From Solimonas sp. K1W22B-7 (GTDB taxonomy: Bacteria; Pseudomonadota; Gammaproteobacteria; Nevskiales; Nevskiaceae): 64,000 bases of DNA. The translations under genes and the position numbers were made by a program. Shown one piece after another: positions 43,167 through 53,381 of the stretch. A model generated the notes under the pieces. That model was not told the origin of the DNA and did not search any database. It saw only the letters and a program-made list of their open reading frames with translations. The DNA is taken from assembly GCF_003428335.1 (NCBI RefSeq), contig NZ_CP031704.1, positions 3,720,001 through 3,784,000 on the forward strand, in the 5' to 3' direction. The first letter of the stretch is position 1. Each line of letters starts with the position of its first letter.

Positions 43167-43218
43167 AGGAGCGGCCGGTGGCCGCGAAGGCAGGTCGTCG
43201 CGGCCACCGGCCGCTCCT
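43167..43218. repeat. Perfect 21-bp palindrome, GGAGCGGCC family, copy 2
   Basis: The arms 43167-43187 and 43198-43218 are perfectly complementary with a 10-bp loop (AGGAGCGGCCGGTGGCCGCGA). It lies between convergent genes and resembles the palindrome at 7087-7141. It may terminate both transcripts, though it lacks a T-run; it also fits the REP class seen in gammaproteobacteria. Confidence 0.75.
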
Positions 43219-43233
43219 GCAGCAATCGGATCC

Positions 43234-43950
43234 CTAGCTCGCGTCGTGGAAGATCACACCCAGCGTATGGCGATGCCCCGACCGCAGACGGCTGACGCCA
43301 TGCCTCAGGTTCACACGATAGGCGCCACGGCTGCCGCTGGCCGGCCGATGGTGCACGGCGAAGATCACCGCGTCCCCCTGCGCCAGCGGCACCACCTCCA
43401 CCCGCGATTGCCGTCGCGGGCGCTGCTCGGTCAGCACGAACTCGCCGCCCTCGAAATCCCGCTGCGGCTGCGACAGCAGCACTGCCGCCTGCAGCGGGAA
43501 TACCTGTTCGCCGTAGAGGTCCTGGTGCAGGCAGTTGTAGTCGCCGGCGCGATAGCGCAGCAGCAGCGGCGTCGGACGCTGCTGGCCGGCTGCATGGCAG
43601 CGTTCGAGGAATTCATCGAGGGACTCGGGATAGCGCGGAGCAAGCCCCATGATCCCGTTCCAGCGGTTGGCCAGCGGCGCCAGCTGCGGATACAGCGCCT
43701 GGCGCAGGCCCTCGACCGCCGGCGGCAGCGGGTAGCCAAAGTACTGGTACTCGCCCTGACCGTAGCCATGGCGCGCCATGACCACGCGGCTGCGGAAGCG
43801 TGAAGCCTCGTCGTACATCCACGTCAGGGCACTGCATTCCTCGGACTCCAGCAAGGCCGGCAGCAGCGACCAGCCCTGCGCGTCCAGTTCCCGGGTGATG
43901 CGCGGCCAGTCCTGGGCCTCGATCCGCTGCTGCCACTGCGCCTGCTGCAT
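43234..43950 (-). CDS. 2-oxoglutarate/Fe(II)-dependent oxygenase
   Basis: This 238-residue protein has the facial triad: His142 and Asp144 in CLHQDLYGE, and His217 in RHGVSRL, with the 2-oxoglutarate-binding Arg227 in SGHRHTLGVIF. FPLQAAVLLSQPQRDFEGGE and GDAVIFAVHHR are the core strands of the double-stranded beta-helix. Length and pattern resemble prolyl-4-hydroxylase-superfamily members. Substrate unknown. It reads from a gap of 176 bp downstream of the ABC exporter, which contains a repeat, so co-transcription is uncertain. Confidence 0.85.
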   Translation of the reverse strand: MQQAQWQQRIEAQDWPRITRELDAQGWSLLPALLESEECSALTWMYDEASRFRSRVVMARHGYGQGEYQYFGYPLPPAVEGLRQALYPQLAPLANRWNGIMGLAPRYPESLDEFLERCHAAGQQRPTPLLLRYRAGDYNCLHQDLYGEQVFPLQAAVLLSQPQRDFEGGEFVLTEQRPRRQSRVEVVPLAQGDAVIFAVHHRPASGSRGAYRVNLRHGVSRLRSGHRHTLGVIFHDAS

Positions 43951-44031
43951 GCCACCGCTCCGTGATCCGATGGCGGACTTTAGCTCTATGGTGGGCAGGA
44001 AACGCTCTGCTTCTTGCGGTCAGTAAAATCC

Positions 44032-44106
44032 CGAACCGTTCATATCGAGTAGCGCAGCGTCCCTCGATACAGCCCGCAAAGCGGGCCACTCGGGATGAAC
44101 GGTTCG
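44032..44106. repeat. Compound palindrome of the CCGTTCAT type
   Basis: CGAACCGTTCAT (44032-44043) pairs with ATGAACGGTTCG (44095-44106). Inside are TATCGAG/CTCGATA (44043-44049 with 44063-44069) and GCCCGC/GCGGGC around 44073-44087. The three-arm fold is typical of dispersed intergenic elements; similar CGTTCAT palindromes are common in proteobacteria to my knowledge. It is downstream of the ABC exporter gene. Confidence 0.7.
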
Positions 44107-44126
44107 TGAGAATGGGTTAACAGGCC

Positions 44127-45953
<1,827 letters not shown>

Positions 45954-46001
45954 GGCGGGCGGAACGATAGCATCGGCCGGCCCTGCCCTGCCCCCCGCAG
46001 T

Positions 46002-47267
46002 TCAGCGCGTGAACTGCGATACCGCGGTGTACTCGGCCTTGCGCTCGTGCATGTGGTGGGCGAACCAGCGGCGCAGGCGCCACTCGGCGTGGCGGTAGGC
46101 CAGGCGCTCCAGCGGCGGGCAGCCGCGGCGCAGCGTCTCCCACAGGAACAGCAGCGGGAACCCGGCCAGCGGGTAGAGGTTCCACAGGCCGGCCGAGGGA
46201 ATGCCGGCGCGGCGCCGTGTCGGCCCGCTGACGAAGCAGTTGACCGTGCCGAGCAGGATGCGATGCTCCAGCCAGTCGCGCAGGCGCCGGCCCCAGGTCT
46301 GGCCTGCCTGGCCCGGCGCGAGGAAGGCCTGGGCGAAGGAGCGGCTCAGCGAAATGAAGTCCTCGCCGGCGCCATCCACGCCCTTGGTGAAGACGTAGTA
46401 GCCGAACTGCGCAGCATCGGAAATATTCTCCGGGTACCAGCGCGGCTGCACGCCCATGACGTGACCGACATAGCGCCAGAAATGCATGATCGCGAGCTTC
46501 TCCTCGCGCGTCGGCCGGAAGCCCATCAGCTGCAGGTGCAGGGCCGGCATGATCGAGCCGGCCATCAGCGTGATCAGCGCATCGGCCTGGCTGATCGGCA
46601 CGCCCCAGTCCTGCTCGCGCCACAGCGGATGCTTGAGCAGGCGGCGGCGCACGAAGACGTGCATCACGCGCACGCGCATCGCCGTCTTGCGGCCGACGCC
46701 GCCGGGATCCATGCCGCCGGCATCGGACACATCGCGCCAGAACGCGGCGGTCTCCAGGAAGCGCTGGCGTGTGCTGTCGGCGACGTAGGCGCCGGTCATG
46801 ACCAGCGGCTTGGCGACGCTGTTCTCGCGATAGCCTTCCAGCGTCACCGCGCCCATGTAGCGGTAGATCGTCGGGCCGTAGCGGCGGAACAGGCGGCGGC
46901 CCAGCTCGAACTGGCGCGCGTCGTACCAGTTGGGCGGCGTCTCCAGTTCCGCGAACAGGCGGCGCATCGACGCCGGCGCATCGGGCACGGCATCGATCCC
47001 CCGCTCCAGTGCCAGGTCCAGCAGGCGCCGGCCCTCGGCGGCGCCGGGGCCGTGGAGATAGACCTCGTCGACGAAGGCCTCGGCGACCGGATCGGCCTCG
47101 TAGTACATCTCGCCCAGCGTGCGCAGCACCGGCTCGGGCAGGTCGGGCCCGACGCCGACGATGCGCTGGAACCAGCGGCGCACCGGCTGGAGCTTCGGCT
47201 GCGCCTGGTTTTCGCGGTAGCGGAATTCGCTGGGCTGGCGCAGCGGCGCCTCGGCGGGAGTATTCAT
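46002..47267 (-). CDS. MpaB/latex-clearing-protein-like oxygenase (DUF2236)
   Basis: The 421-residue, mainly helical protein matches DUF2236, which includes the heme b oxygenase Lcp and the terpenoid-cleaving MpaB. Recognisable segments are RRLFRRYGPTIYRYMGAVTLE, KPLVMTGAYVADSTRQRFLETA, RVRVMHVFVRRRLL, ISQADALITLM and EEKLAIMHFWRYVGHVMGV. Histidines in these segments could ligate heme. It has no evident signal peptide. The ATG overlaps the upstream flavoprotein gene stop by 4 nt, so an electron-transfer or substrate partnership is plausible. Confidence 0.8.
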   Translation of the reverse strand: MNTPAEAPLRQPSEFRYRENQAQPKLQPVRRWFQRIVGVGPDLPEPVLRTLGEMYYEADPVAEAFVDEVYLHGPGAAEGRRLLDLALERGIDAVPDAPASMRRLFAELETPPNWYDARQFELGRRLFRRYGPTIYRYMGAVTLEGYRENSVAKPLVMTGAYVADSTRQRFLETAAFWRDVSDAGGMDPGGVGRKTAMRVRVMHVFVRRRLLKHPLWREQDWGVPISQADALITLMAGSIMPALHLQLMGFRPTREEKLAIMHFWRYVGHVMGVQPRWYPENISDAAQFGYYVFTKGVDGAGEDFISLSRSFAQAFLAPGQAGQTWGRRLRDWLEHRILLGTVNCFVSGPTRRRAGIPSAGLWNLYPLAGFPLLFLWETLRRGCPPLERLAYRHAEWRLRRWFAHHMHERKAEYTAVSQFTR

Positions 47268-48397
47268 GAGCGGTTCTCCAGCGGCAGCGGGACGGCAGCG
47301 GCGGCCACGGGGTCGCGCGCGGGGTAGCCCAGCTGGCGACGGTAGCGCGGCAGCAGCAGGTCGCGACCTTTCAGCAGCGAGGTGACGCGGTCGCCGAAGA
47401 CCATGCCCTCGCGCCCCAGCGGCAGCACGCTGGAACCGGCGGAGGGACCCAGCGGCACCACCAGCGGCTGCACCGGCCAGGGACGGTAGGGCCGCAGGCG
47501 CTCGATGGACGCGCCGCCCGCGAGCGACTTGAGCAGGCCGGCAAGCCAGGGCACTTGCCGGGTCACGGCGATGGCCGTCATCGGGTCGCCGGTGGCGCCG
47601 ACATCGCCCGCGACGAACAGGCGCTGCATCCCTTGCGGGCGCAGCCAGGGGTCGAGCTGCGCGCGGCCGCGGGTGTCGAACGGCAGGCCCGGCAGGGCGC
47701 GCAGCAGCGCGGCATCCGGCACCGCGCCGGTGCTGGCGAAGACCAGGTCGGCCTCCAGCAGCGTGCCGTCGGACAAGGCCAGCACCGCGGGTCCTTCCGA
47801 CAGGCCGGCAGCGGTCACGCCCAGCTTCAGGCCGATGCCGCGTGCCCGCAGCTGCGCGGCGAGTCGCTCGCCCAGGCGCGGATTGAAGCCTGCGCAGAGC
47901 TGCTGCGTGGCGCTGACCAGGTGCAGGGCCTTGCCGGGGTGCGCGGCAGCGATCTCGCCGGCCAGTTCCACGCCTACCGGGCCGCCGCCGACGATCGCCA
48001 CCGAGCGCGCCTGCAGCAGGCGCTGGTGCAGCGCCGCGCCGGCGGAGAGAAAATCGGCCGCGTTTTCCGTCTGCGGCTTGAACGGGCCGTTGTGGCGCGA
48101 GCCGGTGGCGACGACGACGTAGTCGGCCTCGAGCTGGCGTCCGTCGGCGAGCGTCACGCCCTGCTCCGTTACCGCCGCCGCGCGCGCCTGCAGCACGGTG
48201 CCGCGGCGCAGCAGGCGGTCGTAGGGGACGGCCAGCTGCCGCAGCAGCGGCGGCCCTTCGGCGAGCGCGCGGATCGCCGCGAGGTTGTGGACAAAGCGGT
48301 CCCTCGGTTCGATCATCCGGACCTCGAACCGGCGATCCAGGGCCTTCGCCAGACCCATGCCGGCATAGCCGCCGCCGACGATGACAATGCGTTTCAT
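47264..48397 (-). CDS. NDH-2/AIF-like FAD-NAD(P)H oxidoreductase
   Basis: The 377-residue protein starts MKRIVIVGGGYAGMGLAKAL, with AGGAG 9 nt upstream of the ATG at 48397. It has a second dinucleotide motif VAIVGGGPVGVELAGEIAA, plus VVATGSRHNGP and the FAD-binding RLFVAGDVGAT. The plan is that of type II NADH dehydrogenases and AIFM2/FSP1-like quinone reductases, without a membrane-anchoring C-terminal helix that I can see. It is coupled by 4 nt to the MpaB-like oxygenase and lies opposite a TetR gene. Confidence 0.87.
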   Translation of the reverse strand: MKRIVIVGGGYAGMGLAKALDRRFEVRMIEPRDRFVHNLAAIRALAEGPPLLRQLAVPYDRLLRRGTVLQARAAAVTEQGVTLADGRQLEADYVVVATGSRHNGPFKPQTENAADFLSAGAALHQRLLQARSVAIVGGGPVGVELAGEIAAAHPGKALHLVSATQQLCAGFNPRLGERLAAQLRARGIGLKLGVTAAGLSEGPAVLALSDGTLLEADLVFASTGAVPDAALLRALPGLPFDTRGRAQLDPWLRPQGMQRLFVAGDVGATGDPMTAIAVTRQVPWLAGLLKSLAGGASIERLRPYRPWPVQPLVVPLGPSAGSSVLPLGREGMVFGDRVTSLLKGRDLLLPRYRRQLGYPARDPVAAAAVPLPLENRS

Positions 48398-48461
48398 CCC
48401 ATTTCTCCTGCCGCTGCCGTCATCCCCGGGCTGCCACCCGCCGACGGTCTGTTGCAGTATA

Positions 48462-48501
48462 TTAAGCACATGCTCAATATAAATTCAATGCATGCTCAAT
48501 A
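48462..48501. promoter_or_regulatory. Probable TetR operator with two CATGCTCAATA direct repeats
   Basis: CATGCTCAATA occurs at 48469-48479 and 48491-48501, spaced 22 bp (about two helical turns). The first copy lies in the near-palindrome TTAAGCACATGCTCAA (48462-48477; 12 of 16 positions symmetric). The second overlaps the TetR start codon. This fits an autoregulated TetR with control of the divergent flavoprotein operon. Confidence 0.6.
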
Positions 48502-49166
48502 AAACACCCAAGGGCGGTTCCGCCGGGGTTGCCGGACGCCGTCCGGGACGGCCGGCGCGCGACGCCGGCGGGCCGGGACGCGAGGCCTTGCTGGAAGCGG
48601 CGCTGCGGCAGTTCGCCGAGTCCGGCTACGAGGGCGCGTCGCTGCGCCGGCTGGCCTCGGAGCTGGGTGTCAGCGATACCCTGCTGGTCCACTACTTCGG
48701 CTCCAAGGAAGCCATGTGGCAGGAAGCGGTGACCCTGGCGGCAGAACCCATGGAGGCACAGCTGCGCGCGGTGCTGGAGCATCCGCCCGGCGGCGACCCG
48801 CTGGCCGGCCTGCGCGGCAGCATCCGCCTGGTGTTGCAGCTGGCGGCGACGCGGCCGCCGATCCTGCGCCTGGCCTTCCGCGAGGAGGGCGGCGACTCGG
48901 AGCGCGCGCGGCAGTTGCGCGAGCGCTTCATGGAACCCTACCTGGACTACGTCGATACGGTGCTGGCGCAGTGCCGCCGCCGCGGCCTGATCGTGGCGAC
49001 GCCCGACGCCAGCCTGCACGCGATGATCGTCGGTGCCGTGCGCCTGCTGGTGGAGCCCGGCGTGCTGCGCCGGCGAGGCGAGGCGCTGCGGGCAGACCCG
49101 ACGGCGCAGGAGCGCTACATCGAAGGCGTGATGCAGCTGCTGTTCGAGGGACTGCGCCAGCGCTGA
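48492..49166 (+). CDS. TetR/AcrR-family transcriptional regulator
   Basis: The 224-residue protein has a basic Gly/Arg N-terminal extension (RRPGRPARD), then a TetR helix-turn-helix domain: EALLEAALRQFAESGYEGASLRRLASELGVSDTLLVHYFGSKEAMW (about residues 30-75, described by its key positions G45-YEGAS-71). The ligand-binding C-terminal domain is helical (HPPGGDPLAGLRGSI onward). The start codon overlaps the operator-like repeat. It probably represses itself and the divergent flavoprotein/MpaB-like genes; the inducer is unknown. Confidence 0.92.
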   Translation: MLNKTPKGGSAGVAGRRPGRPARDAGGPGREALLEAALRQFAESGYEGASLRRLASELGVSDTLLVHYFGSKEAMWQEAVTLAAEPMEAQLRAVLEHPPGGDPLAGLRGSIRLVLQLAATRPPILRLAFREEGGDSERARQLRERFMEPYLDYVDTVLAQCRRRGLIVATPDASLHAMIVGAVRLLVEPGVLRRRGEALRADPTAQERYIEGVMQLLFEGLRQR

Positions 49167-49215
49167 CCGTCATTCGGACGAGGTGCGCCAGGCCCCGCCG
49201 ACGCAGACTGGCCGC

Positions 49216-49701
49216 ATGAACGCGCCCGACTCCGCCCTCGCCCCGCCCTTCCGCCTGTACCGTGCCACCGTGCAGCCGGAGTGGATCGACGTCAACGACC
49301 ACATGAACGTGGAGCGCTACTACGGCGTGCTCTACCAGGCCCAGGTCGCCGTGACCGAGCACCTGGAACTGGGACGGACCTACGTCGCAAGCCGCGGCCT
49401 GTCGAAGATGGTGGTGGAGAGCAACTTCCGCTTCGAGCGCGAGCTGCGCGCAGGCGAGCAACTCGAAGTGCGCTCGCGCCTGCTCGCGGTGGACCGCAAG
49501 CGCATCCATTTCTTCCATGAGCTGTGGAACCTGGACCGCGACCTGCGCGCCGCCATCGGCGAGCAGATCGACGTGCACGTGGACCTGTCGACGCGGCGCT
49601 CGGCGCCGCTGCCGGAGGAGGTGCTGGCACGGCTGCAGCGCATCGTCGCGGCGCAGGCGGCGCTGCCGCCGGTGGTGGCACGGCTGAGCCTGACGAGATA
49701 A
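49216..49701 (+). CDS. Hot-dog-fold acyl-CoA thioesterase-like protein
   Basis: This 161-residue protein has the hot-dog motif VQPEWIDVNDHMNVERYYGVLY near the N-terminus, in which Asp-His-Met-Asn is the 4HBT-type active-site segment. Later strands are MVVESNFRFERELRAGEQLEV and KRIHFFHELWN. It should hydrolyse an acyl-CoA or similar thioester. The ATG at 49216 is preferred over one 11 codons earlier, as family members start near this point. It lies 49 bp after the TetR gene and may be co-transcribed. Confidence 0.82.
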   Translation: MNAPDSALAPPFRLYRATVQPEWIDVNDHMNVERYYGVLYQAQVAVTEHLELGRTYVASRGLSKMVVESNFRFERELRAGEQLEVRSRLLAVDRKRIHFFHELWNLDRDLRAAIGEQIDVHVDLSTRRSAPLPEEVLARLQRIVAAQAALPPVVARLSLTR

Positions 49702-49707
49702 CGGCCC

Positions 49708-49736
49708 GTAGCCCGGCTTGCCGCAGGCAAGCCGGG
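49708..49736. repeat. Hairpin of the GTAGCCCGG family
   Basis: CCCGGCTTGC (49712-49721) pairs with GCAAGCCGGG (49727-49736) over 10 bp with a 5-nt loop; GTAG precedes it. A second partial copy (ATCCCGGCTTGGCTAC) follows at 49754-49769. It lies between the convergent thioesterase and SDR genes, like the copy at 35960-36017. Confidence 0.7.
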
Positions 49737-49805
49737 GAGATACCGGCACGGACCATCCCGGCTTGGCTACGCGAAACCGGGCGACACGGGGCGCAGGATC
49801 TCAGC

Positions 49806-50564
49806 TCAGCGGAACATCGCCCCGCCATCCACGCCCAGTACCTGGCCATTGATCCAGGCACCGTCGTCCGACATCAGCATCGCCACCATCGCCGCGATGT
49901 CTTCGCTCACGCCCAGGCGCGGGCTGCGCGTGATCGCCAGCGTGGCCTGGCGCAGATCCTCGGGGAAGTGGCCGCGCAATTGCTCGGTGATCACCAGGCC
50001 CGGCGCGATGGCGTTGGCGCGCACGCCCTGCTTGCCCCAGCGCGAGGCGACATGGCGCATCAGCGCCTGCAGGCCGGCCTTGCTGACGGCGTAGGACACT
50101 CGCGTCGGCTCGCCCATGTCGGCGGCGCCGGAGCTGGTGTAGACGATGGCGCCGCCGCGCTTGAGCAGCTCCGGCATGGCGTGTCGCGTGCACAGCAGGT
50201 GGCCGCGCAGATTCACCGCCATGGTGCGGTCGAAGATCTCCAGGGACACGTCGAGCGCGTCGCCGTCGCTCATGATCGCGCGCATGTCGGCGGCGTTGAC
50301 GTGGATGCCGTCGAGCCCGCCATAGGCGGTCACCGCGGCGCGCACCATGGCCGCGACGCTAGCGTCGTCGGCGATGTCGCAGGTCACGGCCGTGGCCTTG
50401 CCGCCGTCGGCGACGATACCGGCCGCCACCGAGCGCGCCGCGCCGCTGTTGACGTCGGCCACCATCACCGCCGCACCCTCCGCCGCCAGCCGTCCCGCGG
50501 TGGCCGCGCCGATACCGGACCCGGCGCCCACGACCGCGATGACCTTGTTGTCGAGCCTGCGCAT
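49806..50564 (-). CDS. Short-chain dehydrogenase/reductase
   Basis: The 252-residue protein has the cofactor motif VVGAGSGIGAA (about residues 11-21), the ADVNS cofactor-discriminating Asp and the catalytic segment VYTSSGAADMGEPTRVSYAVSK, with Ser, Tyr and Lys spaced as usual. The C-terminal WINGQVLGVDGG is typical. The Asp suggests NAD(H). Substrate unknown. The ATG at 50564 gives the normal length; 20 more residues upstream are unlike the family. Confidence 0.9.
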   Translation of the reverse strand: MRRLDNKVIAVVGAGSGIGAATAGRLAAEGAAVMVADVNSGAARSVAAGIVADGGKATAVTCDIADDASVAAMVRAAVTAYGGLDGIHVNAADMRAIMSDGDALDVSLEIFDRTMAVNLRGHLLCTRHAMPELLKRGGAIVYTSSGAADMGEPTRVSYAVSKAGLQALMRHVASRWGKQGVRANAIAPGLVITEQLRGHFPEDLRQATLAITRSPRLGVSEDIAAMVAMLMSDDGAWINGQVLGVDGGAMFR

Positions 50565-50703
50565 CGCCCTTCTCCCCTGTCTGCTTCGACTGTCGCAGAG
50601 CCCGGAGCCGGGAAACTCACCCAAACGCAGCAGCCGGGCCGCCGGCCGGCTGTCATCCTGGCATGGCCGACAAACGCCGTAAGGCCGAATAAACTAGCCG
50701 CCC

Positions 50704-51681
50704 ATGAACACCCTCCCCATGCTGTTGCGCGGCCTCGGCCTTGCCCTGCTCCTCTCGCTGGCCGGCTGCAAGACGCCGGCACCGGCACCGCTGCCCCCGC
50801 CGCCGGTGGAACAGCCGCCTCCCCTGCCCCCGCCGCCCAAGGTGGCGCTGGTGCTCGGCGGCGGCGGTGCGCGCGGCTTCGCCCACGTCGGCGTGCTGAA
50901 GATGCTCGACGCCCAGGGCCTGAAACCGGACATGGTGATCGGCACCAGCGCCGGCAGCGTCGCCGGCGCGCTCTACTCGGCAGGCTTCAACGGCTTCGAC
51001 CTGCAGGAAATGGCCTTCGCGCTGGACCGCGCCACGGTGGCCGACTGGTCGATGTTCGGCCATGGCCTGATCCGCGGCGAGGCGCTGCAGAACTTCATCA
51101 ACAACGCGGTGAAACAGAAGCCGATCGAGCAGCTGAAGATTCCCTTCGCCTGCGTCGCCGCCAAGCTCAGCACCGGCGAAGGCGTGCTGTTCCAGCGCGG
51201 CAACCTCGGCCAGGCCGTGCGCGCCTCGTCCTCGGTGCCCGGCGTGTTCCAGCCCACCATCATCGGTGGCGCCGAATATGTCGACGGCGGCCTGGTCAGC
51301 CCGGTGCCGATCCGTTACGCGCGCCAGATGGGCGCCACCTTCATCATCGCGGTGGACGTCTCCTCGCCGCCGGCCGGCACCGCCAGCGAGGGCAAGCTCG
51401 ACGTGCTGCTGCGCACCTTCGACATCATGGGCCAGACCATTCGTGCGGCGGAGTTGCCGCAGGCCGACGTGGTGATCAAGCCGGAGCTGGCGAAGATCAC
51501 CGCCACCGACTTCGAGAGCAAGCAGATGGCGATCCTGCAGGGCGAGCGGGCGGCGCTGGCGGCGATGCCGCAGATCCGCCAGAAGCTGGCGGCGCGCATG
51601 TCGGCGCCGCTGTTTCCGGCACCGGTGGCACCGGCACCAGCTATTCCGGGTCCGACTCCGGTTCCTGCGCCCCGCCCTTGA
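50704..51681 (+). CDS. Patatin-like phospholipase, predicted lipoprotein
   Basis: The 325-residue precursor has a signal with lipobox LSLAGC (Cys22), then a Pro-rich linker (about 25-45). The patatin core has the oxyanion loop LGGGGARGFAHVG, nucleophile GTSAG (Ser82) and acid motif YVDGGL. It should hydrolyse acyl esters at the membrane surface. The C-terminus is Pro/Ala-rich. Its 3' end overlaps convergent recX by 41 nt. The family includes RssA-like surface phospholipases. Confidence 0.9.
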   Translation: MNTLPMLLRGLGLALLLSLAGCKTPAPAPLPPPPVEQPPPLPPPPKVALVLGGGGARGFAHVGVLKMLDAQGLKPDMVIGTSAGSVAGALYSAGFNGFDLQEMAFALDRATVADWSMFGHGLIRGEALQNFINNAVKQKPIEQLKIPFACVAAKLSTGEGVLFQRGNLGQAVRASSSVPGVFQPTIIGGAEYVDGGLVSPVPIRYARQMGATFIIAVDVSSPPAGTASEGKLDVLLRTFDIMGQTIRAAELPQADVVIKPELAKITATDFESKQMAILQGERAALAAMPQIRQKLAARMSAPLFPAPVAPAPAIPGPTPVPAPRP

Positions 51682-52123
51682 GGGCGGCGCGTATCGGGCC
51701 GGACTCGAATCCGCGACCGGCCAGGAAACGGTACTGCTTCTGCCATTCGGCGGCGCCGGCAGGCGGGCCGCCGAAACGGCGCCGCTGCAGCGCGCACGCC
51801 AGCTCGGTCCAGTCGCAGTCCGCCGCCGCCATCGCGGCTGAAATCTCGTCACGCGGGACCCGCGCCGCTTCCAGCTCCGCCAGGATGCGCAGGCGGCCGT
51901 AGCCCTGCTGCACGCGGTTGCGCAGCAGCATCTCGGCGTAGCGGGTATCGGACTGCCAGCCGCGTTCCGAAAGACCCTCCACCACTTCGGAGGCGGTGTC
52001 GGCGTCGTGGCCGCGGCGTTGCAGCTTGGCCTGCAGCTCGGCGGCGGAATGCTCCCGCCGGCCGAGCGCCCGCAACGCAGAGTCGCGGGCGCCCTGTTCC
52101 GTCAGCGGCTTGCGTGGCTTCAC
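51641..52123 (-). CDS. recX: Regulatory protein RecX
   Basis: RecX modulates RecA filament formation. The 160-residue protein is built of repeated three-helix units: SALRALGRREHSAAELQAKLQRRG, then SERGWQSDTRYAEMLLRNRVQQGYG and LACALQRRRFGG. It follows recA by 21 bp, the classical recA-recX operon. The last 41 bp overlap the convergent patatin gene. Confidence 0.93.
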   Translation of the reverse strand: MKPRKPLTEQGARDSALRALGRREHSAAELQAKLQRRGHDADTASEVVEGLSERGWQSDTRYAEMLLRNRVQQGYGRLRILAELEAARVPRDEISAAMAAADCDWTELACALQRRRFGGPPAGAAEWQKQYRFLAGRGFESGPIRAALKGGAQEPESDPE

Positions 52124-52144
52124 ACCCCGCGCCCCGCTGGGCCT

Positions 52145-53212
52145 TTACTTGGCCGTAGCGGCAGCCTTGCCGCTGGCCGGAGCGGCGGCAGCAGCCGAAG
52201 CGGCCACAGCGATCGCTGCCTTCGACGGATTCAGCTTCTCGCGGATCGAGGCTTCCAGCTTTGCGGCGATCTCGGGGTTGTCGCGCAGGTAGGTGCGCGC
52301 GTTGTCCTTGCCCTGGCCGATCTTGTTGCCGTCATAGGCGAACCAGGCACCGGACTTCTCGACCAGGCCGTTGTCCACGCCCAGGTCGATCAGCTCGCCG
52401 AGCTTGGAGATGCCCTCGTTGTAGAGGATCTCGAAGTGGGCTTCGCGGAACGGCGGCGCCATCTTGTTCTTGACGACCTTGACACGGGTCTCGTTGCCGA
52501 TGACCTCTTCGCCCTTCTTGATCGCACCGGTGCGGCGGATATCCAGGCGCACCGAGGAATAGAACTTCAGCGCGTTGCCGCCGGTGGTGGTTTCCGGCGA
52601 GCCGTACATCACGCCGATCTTCATGCGGATCTGGTTGATGAAGACGACCATGCACTTGGAGCGCGAGATGTTGCCGGTGAGCTTGCGCAGCGCCTGCGAC
52701 ATCAGGCGCGCCTGCACGCCGACGCTGGAATCGCCCATCTCGCCTTCGATTTCGGCCTTGGGCACCAGGGCGGCGACGGAGTCGATGACGATGATGTCGA
52801 CGCTGTTGGAGCGCACCAGCATGTCGCAGATTTCCAGCGCCTGCTCGCCGGTGTCCGGCTGCGAGATCACCAGCTCGTCGATCTTCACGCCGAGCTTCTG
52901 GGCGTAGGCGATGTCCAGCGCATGCTCGGCGTCGATGAAGGCGGCGACGCCGCCGGCCTTCTGGCACTCGGCCACGGCATGCAGGGTCAGCGTGGTTTTA
53001 CCCGAGGATTCAGGACCATAGATCTCCACCACGCGGCCGCGCGGCAGGCCGCCGATGCCCAGCGCCATGTCCAGCGTCAGCGAACCGGTGGAAATGACCT
53101 CGACGTCCTTGATGGCTTCGCCCGGCGTCATCCTCATGATGGCGCCCTTGCCGAACTGCTTCTCGATCTGTGACAACGCGGCTTCTAGGGCTTTCTGGCG
53201 GTTCGGATCCAT
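52145..53212 (-). CDS. recA: Recombinase A
   Basis: RecA forms filaments on single-stranded DNA, drives homologous recombination and activates LexA cleavage. The 355-residue protein has Walker [10 protein letters not shown], the strand-exchange loops (L1 [13 protein letters not shown]2 [16 protein letters not shown]) and a Lys/Ala-rich tail. The ATG at 53212 starts [21 protein letters not shown]; a longer upstream frame does not match. No canonical CTG-N10-CAG LexA box is visible upstream. Confidence 0.98.
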   Translation of the reverse strand: MDPNRQKALEAALSQIEKQFGKGAIMRMTPGEAIKDVEVISTGSLTLDMALGIGGLPRGRVVEIYGPESSGKTTLTLHAVAECQKAGGVAAFIDAEHALDIAYAQKLGVKIDELVISQPDTGEQALEICDMLVRSNSVDIIVIDSVAALVPKAEIEGEMGDSSVGVQARLMSQALRKLTGNISRSKCMVVFINQIRMKIGVMYGSPETTTGGNALKFYSSVRLDIRRTGAIKKGEEVIGNETRVKVVKNKMAPPFREAHFEILYNEGISKLGELIDLGVDNGLVEKSGAWFAYDGNKIGQGKDNARTYLRDNPEIAAKLEASIREKLNPSKAAIAVAASAAAAAPASGKAAATAK

Positions 53213-53333
53213 GATTCTCGGGCTCGGGGGCTGGTAGATAAATCGGCGTAGGCAATTATCCCACAGCAACTGGCGGCTGGGGACGACACAAACCGTATAT
53301 CACGTCACGGCGGCGATCGCCGCCAGGCCTTAC

Positions 53334-53349
53334 AATACGACTCAGTATT
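53334..53349. promoter_or_regulatory. Short palindrome AATAC-N6-GTATT between recA and the esterase gene
   Basis: The 16-bp site AATACGACTCAGTATT has perfect 5-bp arms. It lies 33-48 bp before the esterase start and 122-137 bp before recA, in the divergent region. It could be an operator for either gene or a non-canonical LexA-type box. No sequence evidence decides between these. Confidence 0.4.
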
Positions 53350-53381
53350 CAATGGTTCGGTTTTTCTCAGGGATGGGGTTC

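Noticed and set aside
53213-53381. LexA box of CTG-N10-CAG or GAAC-N7-GAAC type upstream of recA
   Set aside because: I checked each CTG in the region and found no CAG at the required distance; no GAAC pair is present.
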